Positions 17,996 through 26,241 of a stretch of DNA of 64,000 nucleotides are shown piece after piece. The stretch's first letter is position 1, and every line of letters starts with the position of its first letter. This DNA is from Affinundibacterium baiyunense (GTDB taxonomy: Bacteria; Pseudomonadota; Gammaproteobacteria; Burkholderiales; Burkholderiaceae_D), in assembly GCF_018139645.1 (NCBI RefSeq), contig NZ_JAGSPM010000002.1, positions 496,001-560,000 on the forward strand. Reading direction: 5' to 3'. The notes under the pieces were generated by a model. That model worked only from the letters and a program-made list of their open reading frames with translations. It searched no databases and was not told the origin of the DNA. Position numbers and translations under genes: made by a program.

Positions 17996-20143
17996 ATGCA
18001 ACGCACTACCCCTCGTTTCGCCCTCGCGACTTTGCCAGCTTTGTTGGCTTTGATCAGTTTCCCCGTGCTCGCCCAAAATGCAGCCACTAATTCTTCTACT
18101 AGTTCCACCAATAATGCGCAGCAAGAAACCAAATTGCCAGAAGTGCAAGTGGTTGGCGCGGCAGAACAAAAATATGTGACAAAAATCAGCAGCACTGCAA
18201 CCAAGACCGATACGCTGTTGCGCGACACGCCACAAGCAATTACCGTTATCACCAAAGAATTGATGAAAGATCAGGCAATGCAAAGCATGGCCGATGCGAT
18301 CCGTTACGTGCCAGGCGTAGTTACTGCGCAAGGCGAAGGGAATCGTGATACTGCGGTATTTCGTGGCAATGCCTCTACCAGTGATTTCTTTATCGATGGC
18401 ATCCGTGATGACGTGCAGTACTATCGCGATTTTTACAATATCGAAAGCGTAGAAGCTTTGAAAGGCTCGAACGCGATGATATTTGGCCGTGGCGGGTCGG
18501 GCGGTATCATCAATCGCGTCAGCAAACAAGCGCAATGGACACCTATACGTGAAGCGTCGATTACTTTGGGTTCGTGGAACAACCGTCGTGCTACCGCTGA
18601 TGTGGGGCAAGCAATCAATCAAGACCTCGCTTTCCGTGTCACCGGCATGGTTGAAAACTCAGACAGTTTCCGCGATGGCGTGAACATCAAGCGTGCTGGT
18701 ATTAACCCAACATTCGCCATCCGTGCCGGACAAAATACCAGCGTGGTGCTTGGCTATGAACATTTCAATGATGAACGTGTTGCCGATCGTGGTATTCCTT
18801 CTTTCCAAGGCAAGCCCTTAGTCGTCGGTAATAGCGTGTTCTTTGGCAATGCTTCGCTGAGTCCAACTACATCGAAAGTGGATGCCTTAAGTGCGAACAT
18901 CGATCATGATTTTGGCAATGGTGTTAGCCTGCGTAATCGCACACGTTACGCCGATTACGATAAGTTCTATCAAAATGTTTTCCCTGGTGCGGTGAATAGC
19001 ACGGCAACCAGTGTGGCAATTAGTGCGTATAACCAAGACACACAACGCAAGAATTTTTTCAATCAAACGGATGTGACTTTTGATGTAGTCGCAGTCGGTG
19101 TCAAGCATAAAATTTTGACTGGTATTGAAATCGGTCAACAGACCACGGATAACTTGCGTCAAACTGGCTACTTCCCGGCGGTTGGCGCCAATGCGACTAG
19201 CATCAACGTGGCAATTACAAAGCCTTATGCAGATGGCGTGACTTTCCGTCAATCGACAACCGATGCAAACAATCACAGCGTCGCTAAAAACATGGCCGTC
19301 TATGTGCAAGATCAAATCGAGTTCTCACCGCAATGGCAGGCGATTTTAGGATTGCGTTACGATAACTTCGATATCGATTTCACCAATAAGCGCACTGCGC
19401 AAAAATTAGAAAACACCGACACACCGATCTCTCCACGTGTTGGCTTGGTTTATAAGCCCATTACGGAGATGTCTTTGTACGCGAGTTATAGCCTCGCTTT
19501 TGCCCCGCGTGCAGGTGAACAATTATCATCACTCACAGTGACTAACCAAGCCTTCGATCCAGAGAAGTTTAAAAATATCGAAGTCGGCGCTAAATGGGAT
19601 GTCGCAAAAGACTTAACTTTGAGCGCTGCGGTATATCAATTAGATCGCAGCAATGTAGCGATCACCGACCCAAGTGATTCGACAAAAACTATCTTGGTTG
19701 ATGGTCAACGTAGCCAAGGCGTGGAGTTGGCTGTCAGTGGTAAATTAAGCTCTGCTTGGAGCATTATGGGGGGGTATGCTTATCAAGACGCGACTATTAC
19801 ACGTACCCAATCTGCGACTGCCAAAGCCGGTGCAAAATTAGCGCAAGTACCAACGCACAGCGCTTCGATTTGGAATCGTTATGATTTGAACAGCCAATGG
19901 GGTGTCGCGGCTGGTGTGGTGTATCGCGGTGCGATTTATCCATCTACCGACAATTTGGTGATGTTGCCAGGTTTCACACGCGTCGATGCTGCTTTGTATT
20001 ACGCTTGGGATAAGCATGTGCAATTACAGTTGAATGTAGAAAACATCACAGACAAGACTTACTACGCCGCAGCGCATAGCAATAACAACATCACACCAGG
20101 TTCGCCACGTGCGGTACGTTTGGGATTGCATTTCAAATACTAA
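17996..20143 (+). CDS. TonB-dependent siderophore receptor
   Basis: 715 residues from the ATG at 17996, chosen because it starts the signal peptide (RFALATLPALLALISFPVLAQ). A TonB-box-like stretch (LPEVQVVGA) precedes the plug domain, with DTPQAITVITKELM, RGNASTSDFFIDGIRDD and ALKGSNAMIFGRGGSGG as plug landmarks. A 22-strand outer-membrane barrel follows and ends with the insertion signal AVRLGLHFKY. There is no N-terminal STN signalling domain and no sigma/anti-sigma pair nearby, so control is most simply by Fur through the box at 17885-17903. The plug sequence resembles Fiu-type catecholate receptors; the actual siderophore is not determined. Confidence 0.93.
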   Translation: MQRTTPRFALATLPALLALISFPVLAQNAATNSSTSSTNNAQQETKLPEVQVVGAAEQKYVTKISSTATKTDTLLRDTPQAITVITKELMKDQAMQSMADAIRYVPGVVTAQGEGNRDTAVFRGNASTSDFFIDGIRDDVQYYRDFYNIESVEALKGSNAMIFGRGGSGGIINRVSKQAQWTPIREASITLGSWNNRRATADVGQAINQDLAFRVTGMVENSDSFRDGVNIKRAGINPTFAIRAGQNTSVVLGYEHFNDERVADRGIPSFQGKPLVVGNSVFFGNASLSPTTSKVDALSANIDHDFGNGVSLRNRTRYADYDKFYQNVFPGAVNSTATSVAISAYNQDTQRKNFFNQTDVTFDVVAVGVKHKILTGIEIGQQTTDNLRQTGYFPAVGANATSINVAITKPYADGVTFRQSTTDANNHSVAKNMAVYVQDQIEFSPQWQAILGLRYDNFDIDFTNKRTAQKLENTDTPISPRVGLVYKPITEMSLYASYSLAFAPRAGEQLSSLTVTNQAFDPEKFKNIEVGAKWDVAKDLTLSAAVYQLDRSNVAITDPSDSTKTILVDGQRSQGVELAVSGKLSSAWSIMGGYAYQDATITRTQSATAKAGAKLAQVPTHSASIWNRYDLNSQWGVAAGVVYRGAIYPSTDNLVMLPGFTRVDAALYYAWDKHVQLQLNVENITDKTYYAAAHSNNNITPGSPRAVRLGLHFKY

Positions 20144-20197
20144 ACATCGCTTTAGCTGCTTACTAACTATTTAGCACAACGATTTCACTTCACTTCA

Positions 20198-20235
20198 GCC
20201 TTCCGCTTCTGATCTAGGCGCGGAAGGCTTTTTTT
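20198..20235 (+). terminator. Terminator of TonB receptor gene
   Basis: GCCTTCCGC (20198-20206) pairs with GCGGAAGGC (20220-20228), followed directly by seven T's. Confidence 0.9.
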
Positions 20236-20351
20236 ATGAATTTCGCTATTCAAGGGAACCATTTTTACACTTTGCTTATCGAACCTGCCTGGATGAGGGA
20301 AAAGCTGTTTCATCCTAATCAACGAAATTAATCACGATAAGGAATAATAAG

Positions 20352-21965
20352 ATGCGTTTAATCAGTCTATTGGTGTGCTCGCTATTAGTGAGTAGCACTT
20401 TGCCGGCCTTGGCAGCCGACGAAAAAGTCGATTTGGCTTTAGTGAATAAAATCCGTGACGAAGGAACCAATCGCTCCAAGATTATGGAAACCCTAAGCGT
20501 GTTGACTGACGAAATTGGTCCGCGTTTAACAGGCTCACCAAGTCTGAAAAAAGCTGGTGATTGGTCGAAGGCGCAATTGACCGAGTGGGGTCTGCAAAAT
20601 GCACAAGTGGTAAGTATCGCGCCATTTGGTCGTAGCTGGGTATTAGAAAAAGCCGCAATGCGCATGGTTGCGCCATCCAACTTAGAGCTGGTGGCAATTC
20701 CAAAAGCATGGACACCAGGCACCGATGGTGTTAAGCGCGGTAAAGTGGTGTATGCCAAATTAGAAAACGATGAGGATTTGGCGAAATGGAAAGGCAAGTT
20801 GAAAGGCACGATCGTTTTGCGCGATGCCATGACACCGACCAAATTGCATACGACACCAGATGCCAAGCGTTATACCGATCAAGAGTTGCATGATCTAGAA
20901 CACATGGATTTAGGCGGAGCTCCAGCGCGCCCACCTACAGATATGGCGGAACTGGCAAAACGCATGGCCTTTGCTAAAAAAATTAATCCTTACTTAACCG
21001 AAGAAGGCGTGATTGCTACCGTCAACGTGTCACGTGGTGATGATGGTACGATTTTCGTTGCAGGTGGCGGTTCTTACAAACAAGGCGAGCCAACTGGCCC
21101 ATCCGCGTTGGTGATGTCGACTGAACAATATAACCGTGTATTCCGTTTGATCGAAAAGAAAAAAGACGTCGAAGTTGAAGTCGAAGTGGCGGTGAACTTT
21201 GGTGATGAAGACCCAGCCAATTCCATCAATGTCTTTGCTGACATTCCAGGTACTGACAAAAAAGATGAAATCGTCATGCTCGGCGGTCACTTAGATTCAT
21301 GGCACGCAGGTACTGGCGCAACTGATAATGCAGCCGGTGTCGCGGTAGCGATGGAAGCGGTACGTTTGTTAAAAGCGATTAACTTCAAACCACGTCGCAC
21401 GATCCGTATCGCTTTATGGGGCGGTGAAGAACAAGGTTTGTTAGGGTCACGTGATTTCATCAACAAAAATGTTGCTGCACGTCCTGAATCAACCGATCCA
21501 AAAGAAAAAGACTTGCCTAGCTTTATGCGTCGTCCTACTGGTCCATTGATGTTGAAACCTTTGCACGGCAAGATTTCTGCTTACTACAATCTCGATAATG
21601 GTGGCGGCAAAATCCGTGGTATCTATGCAGAAAACAATGCGGCTGCAAAAGCGATCTTTGATACATGGTTAGCACCATTCCATGACCTCGGCGCGAAGAC
21701 CGCGACATTGCGCAAAACAGGCAGCACCGATCATGTGAGCTTTGATGCAGTTGGTGTTCCTGGCTTCCAATTTATCCAAGAACCAATGGACTATTTCACG
21801 CGCACCCATCACAGCAATATGGATTTGTTTGACAAGATCCAAAAAGGCGACATGATGCAAGCAGCGATGGTTATGGCCAACTTTGTTGCGCATACAGCAA
21901 ACCGTGACGAGCTGATCCCACGTAAGCCTATGCCACCAGAACCAGCAAGACCAGCAGCACGTTAA
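20352..21965 (+). CDS. Secreted M28 family metallopeptidase
   Basis: 537 residues with a cleavable signal peptide (LISLLVCSLLVSSTLPALA). The catalytic di-zinc domain is in the second half: GGHLDSWHAGTGATDNAAG supplies the His and bridging Asp ligands, GGEEQGLLGS the general-base glutamate, YYNLDNGGG a further Asp ligand, and STDHVSFDAVGVPGF the last His. It should remove N-terminal residues from peptides in the periplasm or medium. An inserted region of the PA-domain type occupies about residues 120-260. AAGGA lies ten bases upstream of the ATG. The last residues are proline-rich (PMPPEPARPAAR). It appears to be a single-gene unit and differs in layout from the other M28 enzyme at 35364-37010. 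Confidence 0.92.
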   Translation: MRLISLLVCSLLVSSTLPALAADEKVDLALVNKIRDEGTNRSKIMETLSVLTDEIGPRLTGSPSLKKAGDWSKAQLTEWGLQNAQVVSIAPFGRSWVLEKAAMRMVAPSNLELVAIPKAWTPGTDGVKRGKVVYAKLENDEDLAKWKGKLKGTIVLRDAMTPTKLHTTPDAKRYTDQELHDLEHMDLGGAPARPPTDMAELAKRMAFAKKINPYLTEEGVIATVNVSRGDDGTIFVAGGGSYKQGEPTGPSALVMSTEQYNRVFRLIEKKKDVEVEVEVAVNFGDEDPANSINVFADIPGTDKKDEIVMLGGHLDSWHAGTGATDNAAGVAVAMEAVRLLKAINFKPRRTIRIALWGGEEQGLLGSRDFINKNVAARPESTDPKEKDLPSFMRRPTGPLMLKPLHGKISAYYNLDNGGGKIRGIYAENNAAAKAIFDTWLAPFHDLGAKTATLRKTGSTDHVSFDAVGVPGFQFIQEPMDYFTRTHHSNMDLFDKIQKGDMMQAAMVMANFVAHTANRDELIPRKPMPPEPARPAAR

Positions 21966-21984
21966 TTGAAAAATTAACCTAAAG

Positions 21985-22061
21985 GCGCGCCATAGAGTTG
22001 GCGCGCTGTTCTTAGAAAATTATGAAAAGCCAGTATGAACTCGCGTCATACTGGCTTTTTT
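21985..22061 (+). terminator. Tandem terminator hairpins after M28 peptidase gene
   Basis: Two hairpins in a row: GCGCGCCA/TGGCGCGC (21985-21992 and 21999-22006) with a poor T-run, then AAAAGCCAGTATGA/TCATACTGGCTTTT (22025-22038 and 22046-22059) with a good T-run. Confidence 0.85.
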
Positions 22062-22199
22062 GTGGGCATTTTTTAAGTGATTGGAATAGCAGAACAGCTA
22101 TGCGAACTCGGCATAAGCAAATCGCCACTCAATCTTTTATCGGATTGATTTTCGATGTTAAGGTAGATGCTCTGTTGAATTTATTTGAACCCGCAAGCC

Positions 22200-22967
22200 A
22201 TGTGCCAATTATTAGGAATGAATTGCAATACGCCGACCGATATCGTATTTAGTTTCACAGGTTTTGCCACGCGCGGTGGCCGAACTGACGAACATAAAGA
22301 TGGTTGGGGAATCGCCTTTTTCGAAGGCAAAGGAGTACGGCATTTTGTCGATCATCAAGCAGCAATTGATTCGCCGATTGCCGAACTCATTAAGCGTTAT
22401 CCAATCAAATCGACCAATGTCATCGCCCACATTCGTAAGGCAACGCAAGGTGTGATCGCTTTAGAAAACTGTCATCCTTTTGTGCGCGAAGCTTGGGGTT
22501 ATCAGTGGGTGTTTGCACATAATGGCGATTTGAAAGAATTTCATCCGCAACTCGACGGCAGTTATTTGCCGATTGGTAGCACCGATAGTGAACGCGCATT
22601 TTGTTATTTGATGCAAAGTTTACGTCAACGCTTTGCTGCGCAAGTGCCAGAACTGCCAGCTTTACGTGCGTTTCTGAGCGAGATTTGCCGAGAAATCGCC
22701 AGTCATGGCACTTTCAATATGATGCTTTCTAACGGTAGCGCTTTGTTCGCCTATTGCTCCAGTAAGTTACACTACATAGAACGCCAACATCCATTTAATA
22801 CCGCAGCGCTTTCTGATGAAGATGTGTCCGTCGATTTTGCGCAAGTCACTACACCACAAGATCGGGTTGCGGTGATTGTGACTGAACCCTTAACTACCAA
22901 TGAACAATGGACGGCTTTGCAAGCAGGTGAACTGAAAGTGTTTGTTGATGGATGTGCCTTGGATTGA
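22200..22967 (+). CDS. Class II glutamine amidotransferase (YafJ-like)
   Basis: 255 residues. The start is fixed at ATG 22200 because the next codon is cysteine, which must become the N-terminal nucleophile of this family (mature N-terminus CQLLGMNCNTP); the longer reading from a TTG at 22185 would bury it. Other glutaminase features are present: DGWGIAFFEG, HIRKATQG, and the oxyanion-hole region WVFAHNGDL. There is no attached synthase or phosphoribosyl domain, as in YafJ, a stand-alone member of unknown acceptor substrate. The Shine-Dalgarno is poor. No operon partner is evident. Confidence 0.9.
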   Translation: MCQLLGMNCNTPTDIVFSFTGFATRGGRTDEHKDGWGIAFFEGKGVRHFVDHQAAIDSPIAELIKRYPIKSTNVIAHIRKATQGVIALENCHPFVREAWGYQWVFAHNGDLKEFHPQLDGSYLPIGSTDSERAFCYLMQSLRQRFAAQVPELPALRAFLSEICREIASHGTFNMMLSNGSALFAYCSSKLHYIERQHPFNTAALSDEDVSVDFAQVTTPQDRVAVIVTEPLTTNEQWTALQAGELKVFVDGCALD

Positions 22968-23082
22968 ATAGCGTTCGGTTGCACTAGTGATCAAAAAAGG
23001 GCATCACGCCTTTCGTTTGAAGCGAGGGCGTTTGCAATAATAAATCAGCAGCCTTTACATACTTAGCAGATAAGCGTCATCA

Positions 23083-23826
23083 TCAACGGCGAATACCAGA
23101 ACCAATCGGCAGATCGGCAAACCAATTGATAAAACGCATCACATCTGTACCCTGATAAATCGCGCCGTGTTGCGGGCAGAGCATGTCGATTGGCATATTG
23201 GCCACTCGTTGACACCAATCTAATTTGGCTTCAGTTGAACCCATCCAACGACGATGAAAACGTTCGGCATGACGGATGTGGCGATCAAAATCTTGCACGA
23301 ACAAATGATCCTCGCCTGCCGGCAATAAAGCGGCACCGACATCGCCCGAAAACAAGATTTTCGCAGCAGGATCATACAAATTAAAATTTCCTGACGAATG
23401 CAGATAGTGGGCGGGTACGGCTTGTAAGTGTAAATAACCTAAATTGATTTCCGCACCCTCATCGGGAAGTGATACAAAGGTCGATTTATTTCCACCAAAA
23501 TGTGGAATGAAGGAGCTCCACAACCAACTCAGGTAACACTGCAAGTTCGGATTAAAATCTAACCACAAAGCGAGCGAAGAAATCACATCGGGATCTTGAT
23601 GCGAAGCGAACAAGGCAACGATGTTACGTGCATCGAACTCGGTATTAATCGCTGAAAAAACTTCAGGAAAAATTTCCATACCACCCGGGTCAGTTAAGAT
23701 GGCACGTTCACCTTGTATCACCAAGTATTCATTGGTATCAATCAAATGGTCTGGTTTATCGGGATCGCGCGTGATGACAGCCCATTGATGATCGCCTTGT
23801 TCGAAGATCGTTTGGTATTTTTTCAT
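23083..23826 (-). CDS. ODP-type diiron metallo-beta-lactamase-fold oxygen sensor
   Basis: 247 residues, no signal peptide. It has the flavodiiron fold without the flavodoxin domain. All six metal ligands can be placed with flavodiiron spacing: His76, Asp78, Asp80 (ASHQDPDV), His143 (YLHSSGNF), Asp162 (FSGDVGAA) and His220 (CPQHGAIY). Asp78 stands where flavodiiron proteins have glutamate. Stand-alone proteins of this kind (ODP) are known to bind oxygen and to work with chemotaxis proteins. The neighbour 52 bases upstream on the same strand is an MCP-like protein, which supports that role. GAGAAAAG precedes the ATG. A hydrolase or nitric-oxide/oxygen reductase function is less likely because there is no electron-delivery domain. 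Confidence 0.8.
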   Translation of the reverse strand: MKKYQTIFEQGDHQWAVITRDPDKPDHLIDTNEYLVIQGERAILTDPGGMEIFPEVFSAINTEFDARNIVALFASHQDPDVISSLALWLDFNPNLQCYLSWLWSSFIPHFGGNKSTFVSLPDEGAEINLGYLHLQAVPAHYLHSSGNFNLYDPAAKILFSGDVGAALLPAGEDHLFVQDFDRHIRHAERFHRRWMGSTEAKLDWCQRVANMPIDMLCPQHGAIYQGTDVMRFINWFADLPIGSGIRR

Positions 23827-23878
23827 ATGGTTTTCTTTTCTCTAAACTGTAGTCACGACGCGCGACTTATTTGCTGAT

Positions 23879-24475
23879 CTAAGTTCTAGCGGAATAAGTT
23901 AACTGCTTTAAATGCGTAATTGCGAGATGCATCATTTCTTCAATCCGTCCTGCTACCTGCTGCATGTCGGCTAACATAGTGCCGCCATAGGCTGCTTCGA
24001 TACGTGCATTGTGCGAAAGCATCGCGCCAGCGCTACACAGATTTAAAGAACGTCGGATTTCTTTTTCTAAGCTTTCCCACTCGGCGTCGGTAGCCGATTT
24101 TAAGCCTTGGTAAGCTTCTTGTTTGTCGGCAAAAGTAGCTTGCATTTGCGGATTATCGTTCGCTAATTTGTGTAGCGTAATATCGAGAGAATGTAAATTT
24201 TTTTCTAATTTACGCAAAGCAGCAATGCGATGCACTAATTGAAAAATCATGTCGCTCAAGCGCGCCATGCTCTCTTCCATCTTTTGGCTGAACAGGCGTA
24301 GTTCCATGGCGACTACTTTGAATCCCGCCGACTGCGTTCCCGCACGCTTGGCAACCAAAATAGCATTAATCGCGACCAAATTGATTTGGTGCGAAATCTC
24401 GACGACTTGTTTTAAGCCCTCGTTAATCGATACCGATAAAAACAATTCTGATCTTGGCTGTGTTAACTTAGTCAC
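23879..24475 (-). CDS. Short, divergent MCP-like signalling protein, partner of ODP
   Basis: 198 residues from a GTG at 24475, chosen because GGAG lies six bases upstream; the longer ATG reading from 24547 adds 24 residues without a ribosome-binding site. Nearly all helical. The segment INLVAINAILVAKRAGTQSA followed by GFKVVAMELRLFSQ aligns by eye with the MCP hairpin tip (INLLALNAAIEAARAGEQGR, then GFAVVAEEVRKLA), but several usually invariant residues are changed (Glu to Val, Glu-Gln to Thr-Gln, Arg to Ala). There is no membrane helix or HAMP, and the methylation helices are much shortened. It precedes the ODP gene in the same direction, so the pair is likely an operon. Whether it still activates CheA cannot be told. 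Confidence 0.65.
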   Translation of the reverse strand: MTKLTQPRSELFLSVSINEGLKQVVEISHQINLVAINAILVAKRAGTQSAGFKVVAMELRLFSQKMEESMARLSDMIFQLVHRIAALRKLEKNLHSLDITLHKLANDNPQMQATFADKQEAYQGLKSATDAEWESLEKEIRRSLNLCSAGAMLSHNARIEAAYGGTMLADMQQVAGRIEEMMHLAITHLKQLTYSART

Positions 24476-24691
24476 AAGTAACTCCAATCGCTTTAGAATG
24501 CTTAACTTGTAGAGGTATTTAACAAAAAATACCATGATTTTGGTCAATCACGGCAAGAGTGTTGGATTTTGATTTGCATCGTGTTGTGAATGCGTGTTGT
24601 GAATCGCGCGTTGATTGCTATGACACATGAGATTCGTTGCGTAAATCAAACGAGTCACTTAAGAAATGGATATAGCCTGTAAAGGAACAGT

Positions 24692-25057
24692 ATGAAAAAT
24701 TTATTCGCGCCGCGATATGTTTTAGCAGTACAAAATCTGGCTGTATCCAAAGATTTTTACATGAAGTCGCTAGGCTTTCATTTGCTCGACGAATATCCAG
24801 GTTGGACATTTCTTGAGCGAGACAATGTGGTCTTGATGCTAGGCGAATGCACAGAAGAAAAGCCCGCCGCGCAAATTGGCGATCACTCTTATTTTGCCTA
24901 TATCGAAGTTAATGACGCGAGCAGTCTCTATCAAGAGTTTGATGAGCGAGGTGTCAGCTTCATTAAAACAATTCGTGATGAAGTTTGGGGTATGCGTGAA
25001 TTTGGGCTGACGACGGTTGACGGTCATCGCATTATGTTCGGACAAGATTTAGCTTGA
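24692..25057 (+). CDS. VOC superfamily (glyoxalase-like) protein
   Basis: 121 residues, one vicinal-oxygen-chelate unit of two beta-alpha-beta-beta-beta modules: ARYVLAVQNLAVSKDFY-type opening (here FAPRYVLAVQNLAVSKDFY), LGFHLLDEYPGWTFLE, then HSYFAYIEVNDASSLYQEF and a closing TTVDGHRIMFGQ. AAAGGA lies six bases before the ATG. Members bind a metal and act on very different substrates (glyoxalase, fosfomycin or bleomycin resistance, dioxygenases), so no reaction is assigned. Followed by a gene for a Sel1 protein 29 bases later, possibly co-transcribed. Confidence 0.85.
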   Translation: MKNLFAPRYVLAVQNLAVSKDFYMKSLGFHLLDEYPGWTFLERDNVVLMLGECTEEKPAAQIGDHSYFAYIEVNDASSLYQEFDERGVSFIKTIRDEVWGMREFGLTTVDGHRIMFGQDLA

Positions 25058-25086
25058 TATAAAAGTTCTCTTTTTTTAGGACATGT

Positions 25087-25830
25087 ATGTATTTCACTAA
25101 ATCGCTAAGCAAATTCTTCATCGCAGCTGGTTTCGTCGCCATCCATCTTTTTAATCCGGTCAATGCCGATGATCGCTCGAATGAAGCGATTTTCAAACGT
25201 CTATCTGAGTTGGCTTCGAATGGTAATGCGGAGATTAAATATCATCTCGGTATGTTTTTGAACAATGGCATAGGCACGCCGCAAGACACTAAAAGAGCTT
25301 TCCAATTATTTTCTGAATCTGCAGAATTAGGAAACCAACTTGCTGCGTATAAAGTGGGCTGTTATCTCGCTGGCCAATTTCCCGGTACGGTTCCTGTTAA
25401 TGAAGTTGAGGCTTTGAAATTTAAACTTCGTGCGGCGGAGGCTGGCTATGATTTGGCGCAGCAAGATGTCGGTACTTACTACGGCAGGAAGCGCGATGTT
25501 CAAAAAGCGCTCATTTGGTGGGAACGCGCTTCGCGCCAAGGCAACGTAGCTGCAACCGCTTATCTGGCGAATTATTATTCAAACCCCGCATCACCTGCAC
25601 CAGATTTGGTGAGAAGTTATGCGCTGGCAGTATTGCTCAAATCAATGGCGCCAGAGCCGACCAAAGAATTACTCGCACATATCGCCCAATTGGAAACAAA
25701 ACTAAGCGCAGAGCAAAAGACAGAAGCTGAGGCATTCCGTGCATCGTGGTTAACGGGTAAAACGCCATTGAGTCTGCAAGCGCAGGCAGGACTGGGAGCA
25801 ACGCGGGCCTTACTAAATTCATTCGAGTAA
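25087..25830 (+). CDS. Exported Sel1-repeat protein
   Basis: 247 residues. A hydrophobic N-terminal segment (FFIAAGFVAIHLF, then NPVNADD) looks like a signal peptide. About four Sel1/TPR-like helical repeats follow: AEIKYHLGMFLNNGIGTPQD, LAAYKVGCYLAGQ, YDLAQQDVGTYYG and VAATAYLANYYSN. Such repeats form protein-interaction surfaces, here presumably in the periplasm. The gene stands between the VOC gene and a small membrane-protein gene on the same strand. Specific partner unknown. Confidence 0.8.
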   Translation: MYFTKSLSKFFIAAGFVAIHLFNPVNADDRSNEAIFKRLSELASNGNAEIKYHLGMFLNNGIGTPQDTKRAFQLFSESAELGNQLAAYKVGCYLAGQFPGTVPVNEVEALKFKLRAAEAGYDLAQQDVGTYYGRKRDVQKALIWWERASRQGNVAATAYLANYYSNPASPAPDLVRSYALAVLLKSMAPEPTKELLAHIAQLETKLSAEQKTEAEAFRASWLTGKTPLSLQAQAGLGATRALLNSFE

Positions 25831-25886
25831 ATGCTACATGGAATGATTTCGCCTAAATTAGATAGGTATAAGAGAATGACAAGAAC

Positions 25887-26123
25887 ATGAAAAAACGCAT
25901 CTTTAACGCATTCATCGCAGCCACAATCACAGCTGGGGTTTTGATTTTTGTTGGTATCGTTGGGTTTTTTATGATGATTCCACCAGTTATTTACTTTTTT
26001 TCGTTGACGATAAAGCTCTTGGGCATTTCTGATGGTGGTTCGTTTTTTTACGTTATCGCGTTTTGGTCTATCCTCGCATTCTTTGTTAGTTTGTTGTTGT
26101 CCCCCAAACCTAACAAGGTGTAG
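25887..26123 (+). CDS. Small two-helix membrane protein
   Basis: 78 residues, not recognised. A positively charged start (MKKR) is followed by two hydrophobic helices (about 9-33 and 52-71) joined by a short loop LLGISDGGS; the tail PKPNKV is probably cytoplasmic. AAGAGAA lies ten bases before the ATG. It follows the Sel1 gene by 56 bases on the same strand. Hydrophobic composition and a fitting ribosome-binding site argue for a real gene. Confidence 0.55.
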   Translation: MKKRIFNAFIAATITAGVLIFVGIVGFFMMIPPVIYFFSLTIKLLGISDGGSFFYVIAFWSILAFFVSLLLSPKPNKV

Positions 26124-26241
26124 TCGCGTACAGTTAAATGATTCAATAGAGACGATTGAATCCATATAAATGAATAGTCACGATGTATCTGCTAATAAAT
26201 CCGTTGACTTGCACCAAACCTCAAATCCCTTGTTTCTATAC

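Noticed and set aside
22022..22252. Plus-strand ORF of 76 codons after the M28 peptidase
   Set aside because: Its first part is the terminator hairpin at 22025-22061, and it runs out of frame into the amidotransferase gene.
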